Assembly (NCBI RefSeq): GCF_003385895.1
Contig: NZ_QRDQ01000011.1
Coordinates: 1-64,000 of the forward strand
Length of the DNA: 64,000 nucleotides
Direction of reading: 5' to 3'
From: Flavobacterium cutihirudinis
Lineage (GTDB): Bacteria; Bacteroidota; Bacteroidia; Flavobacteriales; Flavobacteriaceae
Shown here: positions 44,447 to 52,203 of the stretch, piece by piece
Numbering within the stretch: position 1 is the stretch's first letter
How the letters are laid out: every line of letters begins with the position of its first letter
Position numbers and translations under genes: made by a program
The notes under the pieces: model-generated
The model's database searches: none
What the model was told of the DNA's origin: nothing
The model's input: only the letters and a program-made list of their open reading frames with translations

Positions 44447-44791
44447 TTAGAATTTTATTTTTAATAAAATTAAATCATTTTTTGTTACCGTGGGCGAAGA
44501 ATGTTCGTTAAGCTTCTGAATAACGAGATTACCAACTTTTAATGCATCTTCTTTACTTTCAAAGCTTTTGTTGTCTGTGATAACAGGTATTACAGACTGT
44601 TTTATTAAAATTTTGTCTTTGTATGCAATCGTATAACCCCAACCGGATGTAGTACGGAAAGAGTCCATTTGCAAAGTTTCTTTTTTTGTGCATCCAATAA
44701 ATAGAGAAACAAGTACAAAAAACAATAAATTCTTCTGGATTTTACTCCAGAAGAATTTGCTATTATTAATTATCATCATCACTTTGTTCAT
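44447..44791 (-). CDS. DUF4907-family lipoprotein
   Basis: 114 residues with a lipoprotein signal peptide: NLLFFVLVSLFIGC with the lipid Cys near residue 34. The mature part is about 80 residues (SFRTTSGWGYTIAYKDKILIKQ, in two adjoining pieces, then SFESKEDALKVGNLVIQKL). The family has no known function, but I recall it beside kelch lipoproteins and LytTS genes in Flavobacteriia. It overlaps the kelch gene by 26 bases and abuts the kinase gene, so all three are coupled. The true start may be one of the following Met codons (residues 5-6), which would still give a good signal peptide. Confidence 0.8.
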   Translation of the reverse strand: MNKVMMIINNSKFFWSKIQKNLLFFVLVSLFIGCTKKETLQMDSFRTTSGWGYTIAYKDKILIKQSVIPVITDNKSFESKEDALKVGNLVIQKLNEHSSPTVTKNDLILLKIKF

Positions 44792-45773
44792 CTAATGGTT
44801 TGAATTCCCAGGCATCATCAAAGTAACTTGAACCTATACGTCCTAACATATAAAAACCACGATTATTAATTGAAAAACCTACAGCATCAGTTCTTGTTGC
44901 GCCTTCCATTGCTGTTCTTTCTGTCCAAAGATCAGTAGAAGGATTATATTCCCAAACGGTTTTTGTGCTTTCTCCTCCAACAACATAACCCAATCCGTTC
45001 ATGCTGAAACTTGATGCATTTGCACGAACAATTGCATAATCGTCGTTGTATGAGTAGTCATCGTCTGTGTCTTTGTCAATATCACGTTTTCTAGTCCAGA
45101 CATCAGTTGCAGGATCAAATTCCCAGAAGTCTTCCTGATAAACGGCATTGTTTATTCCGGTTCCAAAATAGGCTTTGTCACCAATTACAAAAACAGTCGC
45201 ATTACGTCTTTTATTTCCGCTGAAGCCGTTTACTTGCGTCCAGGTATTGGTCTGGTCGTTGTATTGATAAAAATCTTTTAGATAATTTCCATCATAACCA
45301 GTTCCAAAATAAGCCTTTCCACCAACCTGAAATCCTACAGCGGCATAACGCGCTGTTCCTGCAAAATCTGTTTTTTGGGTCCAGCTGTTGGCAACAGGAT
45401 CGTATTGATAAAAATCTTTTAATCGATTCGTTCCGTCATAACCAAGACCAACGTAACCTTTATCATTAAGTGTAAAGCTCGAAGCAGAACTTCTTCCAAC
45501 TCCGGTAAAATCTGCTTTTTGTTCCCAGTAATCACCTGTAGAATTATAGGCCCATAAATCTTTTAAATATTCGTCACCGGTATAACCCGCTACGACATAA
45601 GCATTATCACCAATTACAAAACTAGTTGCGCTGGATCTTGCAGGTCCGTCAAAAGCCGATTTTTTAACCCAGTTTCCAATTAAATCATCATCGTCATCAT
45701 CGTTACTGCAGCTTACAAAAAAGAGTGCCGAAAATAGTGTTGCGAATAATATTCCCTTTTTTAAATTATTCAT
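44766..45773 (-). CDS. Six-kelch beta-propeller surface lipoprotein
   Basis: 335 residues. Signal peptide to Cys22 in LFFVSCS, followed at once by NDDDDDD, an acidic lipoprotein export signal that in Bacteroidota sends lipoproteins to the outer face of the outer membrane. Six kelch-type blades follow, each with a GxxxxYVGxGYD-like strand and FYQYDPVANSWTQK-like strand (for example ARSSATSFVIGDNAYVVAGY and RYAAVGFQVGGKAYFGTGYD). A six-bladed propeller of this size binds proteins or glycans. It sits between an outer-membrane protein and a kinase operon, so it may be the extracellular ligand binder of the system (inference). It ends in an acidic tail. Confidence 0.88.
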   Translation of the reverse strand: MNNLKKGILFATLFSALFFVSCSNDDDDDDLIGNWVKKSAFDGPARSSATSFVIGDNAYVVAGYTGDEYLKDLWAYNSTGDYWEQKADFTGVGRSSASSFTLNDKGYVGLGYDGTNRLKDFYQYDPVANSWTQKTDFAGTARYAAVGFQVGGKAYFGTGYDGNYLKDFYQYNDQTNTWTQVNGFSGNKRRNATVFVIGDKAYFGTGINNAVYQEDFWEFDPATDVWTRKRDIDKDTDDDYSYNDDYAIVRANASSFSMNGLGYVVGGESTKTVWEYNPSTDLWTERTAMEGATRTDAVGFSINNRGFYMLGRIGSSYFDDAWEFKPLDEQSDDDN

Positions 45774-45789
45774 AGTGTATTAAATTTAT

Positions 45790-46629
45790 TTATTGTTTGT
45801 ATTTGATGCCTACTCCAAGAATGTATCCGTTGCTTATATTGAAATCATGTATTTTATGATTTTCAGAATCTAGTAATTCGTATTTTTTATAAAAGTCATA
45901 ACCCCCCTTAAAATTGATGAACCAGTTTGTGTCTATATTTCTTTCATATTCTAAAGTTGAAGTCATCTGAGATAAACTTGCCTTAGCTGAATTATCTAAA
46001 TTGTTTTTTTGATCCAGATTGTAAAAATTACCATTGAAATTATTATTGATGCTGAATTTGTTACGAATATTATTTGAGTAGGAAAGCTTAGAGTCAGGGA
46101 AACCTAACAAGAGGTCGCTTTCAGTACTGATTTTATAGTTTAGGGCAAAAACGGGCATAAATTTAGGAGAACCAAAAACAGTTGTTCTTGCAGCTCCAAT
46201 CGTGATATTTGTCTTGGAGTTTATTTGTTGAATGAGTTCAAGACTTCCTAAAATTGTAAAATCGGAGAAATCCAGATTTTGCTGATAATTTACTGTCGGT
46301 GTTACAGTATAATTCAGTTTTGTTGTGCTTGAAATCTGTTGCAGAAATTCCATCTTGTTTTTAAATTGATTAAAGCTTTCCAGATTATCATAAGCTAAAA
46401 AACGGCCTACTTCATAATTTACTTTCAGGTTAGAATACTCAAATGTGTTTTTAAACTGATTTTTTGTGTTTAAACTTTTGCTGTACGATACGACGGCCGA
46501 AGTTTTATTAAAATCAATTTGATCTGTTGGTTCTGCTTTTGCATTTATTTCGGCTGAAATTGTTTCCTGAGCTTTCACATTAAAAAAAGAAACAGTAAAA
46601 ACAGAACATATTATAATCTTTATTTTCAT
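45790..46629 (-). CDS. Outer-membrane beta-barrel protein, unrecognised
   Basis: 279 residues with a signal peptide (about 1-20, ending VKAQ). It continues as alternating hydrophobic/polar strands with many Asn and Thr (NYEVGRFLAYDNLES, TPTVNYQQNLDFSDFTILGS) and ends GYILGVGIKYKQ, a typical last barrel strand. I do not recognise a family. It is the first gene of the operon with the kelch lipoprotein (16-base gap), DUF4907, kinase and regulator. It may be the membrane partner of the kelch protein. Confidence 0.75.
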   Translation of the reverse strand: MKIKIIICSVFTVSFFNVKAQETISAEINAKAEPTDQIDFNKTSAVVSYSKSLNTKNQFKNTFEYSNLKVNYEVGRFLAYDNLESFNQFKNKMEFLQQISSTTKLNYTVTPTVNYQQNLDFSDFTILGSLELIQQINSKTNITIGAARTTVFGSPKFMPVFALNYKISTESDLLLGFPDSKLSYSNNIRNKFSINNNFNGNFYNLDQKNNLDNSAKASLSQMTSTLEYERNIDTNWFINFKGGYDFYKKYELLDSENHKIHDFNISNGYILGVGIKYKQ

Positions 46630-46645
46630 TACATATTTATAGGCT

Positions 46646-46653
46646 CAAAAGTA
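46646..46653 (-). promoter_or_regulatory. TAnnTTTG -7 element for the kelch/LytTS operon
   Basis: The minus strand reads TACTTTTG 16 bases before the ATG at 46629. It shares the 12-mer CTACTTTTGAGC with the regulator's own promoter. Confidence 0.55.
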
Positions 46654-46836
46654 GGTTTACGACGTTTTAAAAAAAAAGAATATATATGTATGCGCCTTTT
46701 TGATAGACTAAATCGTCTTTTTATCGGCTGAATTAGAGATTTGTTTCAATTGATCTGTTATAGATGTTTTATAGCTCTTTGTAGGGTAAAAATGCGTGGT
46801 TGTATATGTTATAGTGTAGTGCAGAAGTCCTCATTT

Positions 46837-46844
46837 TATATTTG
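46837..46844 (+). promoter_or_regulatory. TAnnTTTG -7 element for the DUF4270 gene
   Basis: TATATTTG lies 15 bases before ATG 46860. The divergent 230-base gap (46630-46859) holds this and the opposite promoter at 46646; I see no other clear signal there. Confidence 0.5.
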
Positions 46845-46859
46845 CCCAAAAAATGAATT

Positions 46860-48185
46860 ATGAGCAAGTTTTTATTGATGTTCTTTTTCGCTGTCACGAT
46901 GCTGTCGTGCGGTACGGATACAGATGCTGGTGAGTTTGTTGTTGGATCAGATTATCTGGCGGTAAACAATAAAGTGATATTAATTGATACGGTTACAGTC
47001 GATATGTCTACTATAAATTTTGACTCCTTAGTAACTTCGAGTCAAAGCCGAATTCTGGTAGGAAATTACGATGACCCAATCTTCGGAAAGGTGAAGTCGA
47101 ATAGTTATTTTCATCTTGCGGGATCCTATACTTTAGCATCAAGCGGATCTGATACAGAATACACAAATTTTGTTTTTGACTCCATTTCAATGATTTTAAA
47201 ATATGACAATTACTATTATGGTGACACAACGAAGGTGCAGACATTCGATATTCATAGACTTACTCAAAAAGTAAAACCAAATACAGACGATGATAGTTTT
47301 TATAATAATTCGGCTTTAGCTTATAGTAGCGAAAGTCTCGGAACTATTTCATATAAACCCAGACCGATAGAAAAGGATTCCATCAATATTAAAATGGACA
47401 AAACTTTTGGGAATGAACTTTTTCAAAAGATAAAAAAGAGAGAAATTACAAGCTTTGATAGTTTTACAGAATATCTAAAAGGACTTGTTTTAGTGCCATC
47501 AAGCTCTAATTCGTCGAGTATGATTGGGTTTAATGCAACAACAAGTAAAGTAAGATTGTACTATTCAAAATATCAGGCCGATACTGAAGACGAGGCGTAT
47601 CACCTTGATTTTACAATTGCAGATGTTTCGAAGCAGTTCAATTCTATATCGCTTGACAAAACAGGAACGCTTATTCAAAACTTACCGGTTTCCAGTAAAA
47701 CACTTTCTAGTTCACTTACGAATCAACAAGGATTTATTCAGTCGGGAACAGGTGTGGCTTGCCGAATTGATTTTCCAAACATTAAACAGCTAAAATACAT
47801 TGCAGACAACGGTGCAATAGTTAGTGCCGAATTACTTGTGAAACCTGTTAATAATACCTATTCACAACAATTCGTACTTGGTGATTCCTTAAAGGTATAT
47901 GTGGGTGATAACTTAAACAGGATTAGTGGTTCATTAGTTAATTCTGCTGGCTCGGCAGTTTATGGAATCTTAAATAAAAAGAGTGATGAGTTCAATGAAA
48001 ATATCGCCTATACTATACCTGTTGGTAGTTTTTTGCAGAAGGAAATGCTAAAGAAAAGCGATTCACGGTCTAATCTTATCTTAACGCTGCCTGGGATTTC
48101 AAAAACAGTAAACCGACTTGTTTTGGGCGATCAGAAGCATCCAAATAATAAGATTCAATTGAAAATTTATTACATCTCCTATTAA
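46860..48185 (+). CDS. DUF4270-family lipoprotein
   Basis: 441 residues. Signal peptide MSKFLLMFFFAVTMLSC with the lipid Cys at 17. The mature part begins GTDTDAGEFVVGSDYLA and contains the family pattern LVGNYDDPIFGKVKSNSY, then long beta-rich segments ending KHPNNKIQLKIYYISY. DUF4270 proteins are Bacteroidota envelope lipoproteins without an assigned function. Its stop codon overlaps the next ATG by one base, tying it to an outer-membrane protein, so the pair probably works together at the outer membrane. Confidence 0.88.
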   Translation: MSKFLLMFFFAVTMLSCGTDTDAGEFVVGSDYLAVNNKVILIDTVTVDMSTINFDSLVTSSQSRILVGNYDDPIFGKVKSNSYFHLAGSYTLASSGSDTEYTNFVFDSISMILKYDNYYYGDTTKVQTFDIHRLTQKVKPNTDDDSFYNNSALAYSSESLGTISYKPRPIEKDSINIKMDKTFGNELFQKIKKREITSFDSFTEYLKGLVLVPSSSNSSSMIGFNATTSKVRLYYSKYQADTEDEAYHLDFTIADVSKQFNSISLDKTGTLIQNLPVSSKTLSSSLTNQQGFIQSGTGVACRIDFPNIKQLKYIADNGAIVSAELLVKPVNNTYSQQFVLGDSLKVYVGDNLNRISGSLVNSAGSAVYGILNKKSDEFNENIAYTIPVGSFLQKEMLKKSDSRSNLILTLPGISKTVNRLVLGDQKHPNNKIQLKIYYISY

Positions 48186-49420
48186 TGAAAAAGAATATAA
48201 TTTATTTGAGTTGCTTCATTTTATTGTCGCTGACTTCATTTGCCCAAAGTATTTCCAGTTCTCCCTATTCACTTTACGGTGTAGGAAGTCTGTATGATTC
48301 AGAATTTGGTGTTCTACCTTCGATTGGATCATCGGGTTTGGCTTTGCCTTCCAGTACTTTTATCAATAATCTTAATCCAGCATCGCTTGGATTTATTCCT
48401 TTAAATCATTTTATGTTTGATGTAGGAGGGAAGGCGATTGCGACCACTTATCAAAGTAGTTCGAGAAGTGAAAACCGAAATAATTTTCAGTTTTCGCATA
48501 TTGCTTTTGCATTTCCAGTTACTAAAAATTCTGGTTTCAGTGCCTCATTACGACCTTATTCGAGTGCAACGTTTAAAATTTCTAATCTTAAGTTGCCAAT
48601 ATCTGATAGCCAGGAATATTATTATTTGACAGCAGAAGGTTCAGGTGGATTAAACAATTTTGATTTTTCATACGGATATCGATTTGGAAAGAAATTTTCA
48701 GCAGGTGTTTCTGCATCTTTATTGTTCGGTAATACAACCGATCAGAGAAGTTACCTAATAACGAGTACCATAACAGGTATTACGAAACGGACAGATTATA
48801 ATGGTTTTAGAGGAACACTTGGTGTACAATACAAAATAGATTCAACTTTTACGATTGCTTCTACAATAAAATTGCCGACACAAATAAAGGCATCAAAAGT
48901 GCAATCTGTACAAATGGTTGCAAATGAAGTGGTAACAAATGTTGAAACGAATGTTGCTTCAGATATTGACGATTACTATTTGCCTTCTGAAATAGGATTC
49001 GGAATAAGTAAACGTTTTAAAAATAATCTGAATATGACATTGGATTATGAAAAAAGCTTTTGGGATGACACCAACCAGTCGGAGTTATACGGAGATTTTG
49101 TAAATCGTGACAGATTTGCATTGGGCTTCACTTATAGTGCGACGAAAAATATTCGAAAATATTGGGATAGGGTACAATATGCAATGGGAGCAAATTTTGA
49201 CAATGGCTATCTCGAAATCGACGGAAAAAGAATCAATAATGCTGCAATCTCAATTGGACTTTCGTTGCCTATTGAAAATACTTTCTCAACTTTGAACATT
49301 TCCTATTCGTACGGACAAAAAGGAAGAATTTCGGATAATCTTATAAAAGAGAATTATCATAAATTATCACTCAATCTTTCTTTAGATGGAATTTGGTTCG
49401 TCAAGCGAAAGATTGAATAG
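48185..49420 (+). CDS. Outer-membrane barrel protein paired with DUF4270 lipoprotein
   Basis: 411 residues with a signal peptide (about 1-20, ending SFAQ). SPYSLYGVGSL and LNPASLGFIPLNHFMFDVG at the N-terminus resemble the FadL/OmpP1-like proteins of Bacteroidota. There are many barrel-type strands (FDFSYGYRFGKKFSAGVSAS) and a late aromatic strand (KLSLNLSLDGIWF) before a basic tail. It shares the TAATG overlap with DUF4270, so the two are translationally coupled. Substrate or role unknown; a small-molecule channel or an assembly partner are both possible. The gene converges on murI, 4 bases away. Confidence 0.8.
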   Translation: MKKNIIYLSCFILLSLTSFAQSISSSPYSLYGVGSLYDSEFGVLPSIGSSGLALPSSTFINNLNPASLGFIPLNHFMFDVGGKAIATTYQSSSRSENRNNFQFSHIAFAFPVTKNSGFSASLRPYSSATFKISNLKLPISDSQEYYYLTAEGSGGLNNFDFSYGYRFGKKFSAGVSASLLFGNTTDQRSYLITSTITGITKRTDYNGFRGTLGVQYKIDSTFTIASTIKLPTQIKASKVQSVQMVANEVVTNVETNVASDIDDYYLPSEIGFGISKRFKNNLNMTLDYEKSFWDDTNQSELYGDFVNRDRFALGFTYSATKNIRKYWDRVQYAMGANFDNGYLEIDGKRINNAAISIGLSLPIENTFSTLNISYSYGQKGRISDNLIKENYHKLSLNLSLDGIWFVKRKIE

Positions 49421-49424
49421 TACT

Positions 49425-50201
49425 TTAGAAATCCTTTTGGATGACATCATATTTATGATCTAATATCGATTTCAAAACTGTCGGATTTGAATTGACATAA
49501 AATTCAGGTATGCTATTTTTAGCATCTGAAAAACCAACCTTTTCGCGAAGAATATTTTGCGTCTGACGGGCCACTGCTTCTCCAGAGTCTATAATCTGAA
49601 TGTGGTCCGGCAGAATTTTTTTTATTTGAGGAATCAAATAAGGGTAATGACTACAGCCCAAAACAAGATAATCAATATTGGCATCAATCATTGGTTTTAA
49701 ATAAGATTCCAACAATTGTGTCATTTCTGGCGAGTTAAGATTTCCATCTTCTATAAGCTGTACTAAACCATATCCAACTTGTTCAATTATAGTTGTGTTC
49801 TGAAACATCTCGGCAGTTTTATTAAAAAGTTCACTATTTAGAGTTCCTTTTGTTGCCAAAATACCTATAACCTGCGTTTTCGAATTGTTCGCAGCTGGCT
49901 TAATTGCAGGTTCAATACCAATAAACGGAATGTCATAATCTGCACGAAGTTCTCTAATTGCGTTTGTTGTTGCTGTGTTGCATGCCACAACAATCGTTTT
50001 GCAATTCATTTCAAGTAAAAAATCTACATTCTTTTTACTTAAGGCAACAATTTCCTCTTTGCTTTTTTGACCGTACGGCGCATTTTTGCTATCGGCCAGG
50101 TAAATTGTTTTTTCGTTTGGAAGTAAATCATGAATGGCTTTCCAGATGGATGTTCCTCCAATTCCAGAATCGAAAACGCCTATAGGATTATTGTTTGTCA
50201 T
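49425..50201 (-). CDS. murI: Glutamate racemase
   Basis: 258 residues, typical length. The catalytic pair Cys74 (VVACNTATTNA) and Cys183 (LVLGCSHYPYL) is intact, with Asp11 and Ser12 in GVFDSGIGG and the substrate loop PYGQKS. It makes D-glutamate from L-glutamate for peptidoglycan in the cytoplasm. It converges with the outer-membrane gene at 49420 with no visible terminator between. The only -7-like box ends just 5 bases before the ATG, hinting at a leaderless message. Confidence 0.96.
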   Translation of the reverse strand: MTNNNPIGVFDSGIGGTSIWKAIHDLLPNEKTIYLADSKNAPYGQKSKEEIVALSKKNVDFLLEMNCKTIVVACNTATTNAIRELRADYDIPFIGIEPAIKPAANNSKTQVIGILATKGTLNSELFNKTAEMFQNTTIIEQVGYGLVQLIEDGNLNSPEMTQLLESYLKPMIDANIDYLVLGCSHYPYLIPQIKKILPDHIQIIDSGEAVARQTQNILREKVGFSDAKNSIPEFYVNSNPTVLKSILDHKYDVIQKDF

Positions 50202-50205
50202 ATAA

Positions 50206-50213
50206 CAAAGTTA
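50206..50213 (-). promoter_or_regulatory. Possible TAnnTTTG element immediately before murI
   Basis: The minus strand reads TAACTTTG ending 5 bases before the ATG at 50201. If real, transcription would start at or next to the start codon. Confidence 0.35.
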
Positions 50214-50242
50214 CATACTTTTTGTTTTTTCTACAATTTACA

Positions 50243-50271
50243 TTTACAATAAAATGCCATTTTATTGTAAA
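50243..50271. promoter_or_regulatory. Perfect 13-bp inverted repeat upstream of the GG-leader peptide
   Basis: TTTACAATAAAAT, spacer GCC, ATTTTATTGTAAA. It lies in the divergent gap between murI and the peptide gene, 41 bases before the peptide ATG. No T run follows it in the plus direction, so an operator is at least as likely as a terminator. An imperfect -7 box (TATATTTA) lies at about 50280. Confidence 0.6.
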
Positions 50272-50312
50272 TAAATTACTATATTTACCTATAACCCAAA
50301 AAATTATAACCT

Positions 50313-50492
50313 ATGAAAATTATTAAAAATTTAGTTGGCGAAAGATTATCTAAGGATGAACTTAAGCAAGTTAAAGGTGGTACCGCACCTCATTGTAATA
50401 CTGGTAAAATTTGTTATCGTGGAGAAAATGATAAAGGCGAACTACTTTGGGATTGTGTGCCATTAACAACAGAATGCAAAGATTTTCCATAA
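50313..50492 (+). CDS. Orphan double-glycine-leader peptide (possible secreted natural-product or bacteriocin-like precursor)
   Basis: 59 residues. The leader (1-23) is MKIIKNLVGERLSKDELKQV followed by KGG: the LSKDELKQVxGG ending is the classic Bacteroidota GG-type leader (the 'GG-leader natural product' precursors) cut and exported by C39-peptidase ABC transporters. The core (24-59) has 36 residues and four Cys (28, 34, 48, 55), one Trp, and charged and Gly residues (CYRGENDKGELLWDC), fitting a compact disulfide-bonded or modified peptide. No C39 transporter, radical SAM enzyme, lanthionine enzyme or immunity gene lies nearby. It has its own terminator and an upstream inverted repeat, so it is a monocistronic, probably regulated gene. 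The function is unknown. Confidence 0.82.
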   Translation: MKIIKNLVGERLSKDELKQVKGGTAPHCNTGKICYRGENDKGELLWDCVPLTTECKDFP

Positions 50493-50498
50493 AAAAGA

Positions 50499-50521
50499 GG
50501 AGTGTTTACACTCCTTTTTTT
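50499..50521 (+). terminator. Intrinsic terminator of the GG-leader peptide gene
   Basis: GGAGTG, loop TTTA, CACTCC, then seven T, starting 7 bases after the stop codon. Confidence 0.88.
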
Positions 50522-50552
50522 ATACAATGAATTCTATTGACAATATGGTTTT

Positions 50553-50596
50553 AAAAAAAAAACGGCTCAACTTTTAAAGTCTGAGCCGTTTTTTTT
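50553..50596 (-). terminator. Intrinsic terminator of the uppS-bamA-ompH operon
   Basis: AACGGCTCA pairs with TGAGCCGTT, with A and T runs on both sides. On the minus strand it follows the last ompH stop by 16 bases. It could also act as a backup terminator for the peptide gene. Confidence 0.88.
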
Positions 50597-50611
50597 AACA
50601 GGAATCTTTTT

Positions 50612-51115
50612 TTAGAATCCTAAATCTTTTTTTACATCAGCAGTAATGTTTGGACCATCAGCTAAGATAAGAGAAGAACCATCTAATACATATTGGAAAC
50701 CTTTAGCTTTTCCAACTTTTTGAATAGAAGCTTTTACTTTTTCCATTAATGGTTTTACGATATCGCTTTCTTTTTGTTGTAATTCTTTTTGAGCATTGTC
50801 TCTGTAATCAACAATTCTTTTTTGCATGTCCTGAACTTCTTTAGAACGATCTGTGTTTACAGCTTCAGTAACTGTAGTAGATTCAGTTTCGTACTTTTTG
50901 ATTTTTGTTTGATATTCATCAACCATTTTTTTGTATTCAGCATCGTATGTTCCACTTAGTTTTTGTAGTTGATTTTGAGCATCTAACATAGCAGGCATTT
51001 TCGACATAATCTCGCTAACATCAACATGGGCAACCTTCGCCTGTGCATTCATTGTGTTACTTGCTCCTAGGATTAATAAGGCAGCAATTAGTAAAGTTTT
51101 GATTTGTTTCATCAT
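50612..51115 (-). CDS. OmpH/Skp-family periplasmic chaperone
   Basis: 167 residues, the standard Skp size. Signal peptide (about 1-24, ending MNAQA), then KVAHVDVSEIMSKMP and a long coiled-coil (about 40-125, rich in Lys, Glu and Gln), ending KAKGFQYVLDGSSLILADG. Skp trimers hold unfolded outer-membrane proteins and deliver them to BamA, which is encoded two genes upstream. It is the last gene of that operon, 14 bases after the longer OmpH paralogue. Confidence 0.92.
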   Translation of the reverse strand: MMKQIKTLLIAALLILGASNTMNAQAKVAHVDVSEIMSKMPAMLDAQNQLQKLSGTYDAEYKKMVDEYQTKIKKYETESTTVTEAVNTDRSKEVQDMQKRIVDYRDNAQKELQQKESDIVKPLMEKVKASIQKVGKAKGFQYVLDGSSLILADGPNITADVKKDLGF

Positions 51116-51129
51116 TTTTAAAATATTAA

Positions 51130-52161
51130 TTAATTATTGGTCGTATTTGTTTTTTGTGTTTCGGCTTCTTTTGCTTTTTTAGCCGCTTCTCGTTCTTCGA
51201 GTATCTTTTTTCTTCTTTCTTCTAATTCTTTTTTACGAGCTTCATACAGTTTTTGTCTTTCAGCTGCTTTGTCAACAACAGGTTCAGTTGTTGCAGGAGC
51301 GGTTTCAGTTCCTGTAGTAGGATTTGCTGTTGCTGGTTTTGCTGTCGCTGATGCTGGATCCGTTTTTGCAGCTTCACCTGTTTTTGCAGTTTCAGAAACC
51401 GTGCCATTTTTTTTAGCTTCCCTTTCAGCTTGTATTGCTTTTCGTCTGTCGTCGTATTCTTTTTTCTTTGCTTCCTGCTCTAATCTTCTATCTTCAATCA
51501 GTTTTTCGCGGGCTGCTTTTTTCTCGTCTAATGCTTTCTGACGATCAGCCATTGCAGGATTCTCATCTATTTCATTTTCCTTGCTCTCTTTAACTTCCTG
51601 CTCTTTTAATTGCTTTTTAGTTAATTGTTCTCTTTTGTCTGTTCTGTTTAAAACACGAAGAACCTGATCACTGATGTCAAACTTTTTATTACTAAAAAGC
51701 ATTGTTAGATCTGATGATTTATCAAAAACAAAATCATAATTTTTCGCTTCAGCTATATCTTGAACTGCCGTGAAAACCTGATCTTGAATTGGTTTTGCTA
51801 AAGCTGCTTTTTGTCTTATTAAATTCCCGTCGGCGCCAAATTGTTTTTGCTGATAGTCTAACATTTCTTCTTCAAGAAATTTGATTTCAGTTTCCCTTTC
51901 GTCTATGAGTTCTTTTGTTAATAAGGCTTTTTCAGCTTTAAGACCCTCTTTTAATTTATTTATATCTAACTTTTTAGTCTCTATTTCCTGTTTCCATTTC
52001 TGAGCTTTGAGCTCTAATTGGGCTTTGGCTTCTTTATAATCAGAAACGTTTTCCAATATGTATTCCATGTCAATGTAGCCTATTCTTGTCGTTCTTGTCT
52101 GAGCCTGACTTGTATGTGCTACAATCAAGGCTAAAAATATAAATAAATATTGTTTTCTCAT
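51130..52161 (-). CDS. OmpH/Skp-family protein with long charged C-terminal extension
   Basis: 343 residues, about twice the usual Skp. Signal peptide (about 1-20), then a normal OmpH core (about 22-175: RIGYIDMEYILENV, ENVSDYKEAKAQLELKAQK, NYDFVFDKSSDLTMLFSNK). The last 165 residues are an extension: a basic/acidic coiled coil, an Ala/Thr/Pro-rich stretch (TAKPATANPTTGTETAPATT) and a second coiled coil ending in KTNTTNN. The core should chaperone outer-membrane proteins; the tail has no known function and could bind BamA, peptidoglycan or other partners. It lies directly after bamA (42 bases) and before the short paralogue. Confidence 0.88.
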   Translation of the reverse strand: MRKQYLFIFLALIVAHTSQAQTRTTRIGYIDMEYILENVSDYKEAKAQLELKAQKWKQEIETKKLDINKLKEGLKAEKALLTKELIDERETEIKFLEEEMLDYQQKQFGADGNLIRQKAALAKPIQDQVFTAVQDIAEAKNYDFVFDKSSDLTMLFSNKKFDISDQVLRVLNRTDKREQLTKKQLKEQEVKESKENEIDENPAMADRQKALDEKKAAREKLIEDRRLEQEAKKKEYDDRRKAIQAEREAKKNGTVSETAKTGEAAKTDPASATAKPATANPTTGTETAPATTEPVVDKAAERQKLYEARKKELEERRKKILEEREAAKKAKEAETQKTNTTNN

Positions 52162-52203
52162 AACATAACTTTATTTGATGATTTTTAACCAAACGTTATT
52201 TTT

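Noticed and set aside
51137..51541. A 134-residue plus-strand frame opposite the extended OmpH gene
   Set aside because: Its Ser/Phe/Ala-rich sequence is the mirror of Glu/Lys/Arg codons on the real strand, a common artefact.
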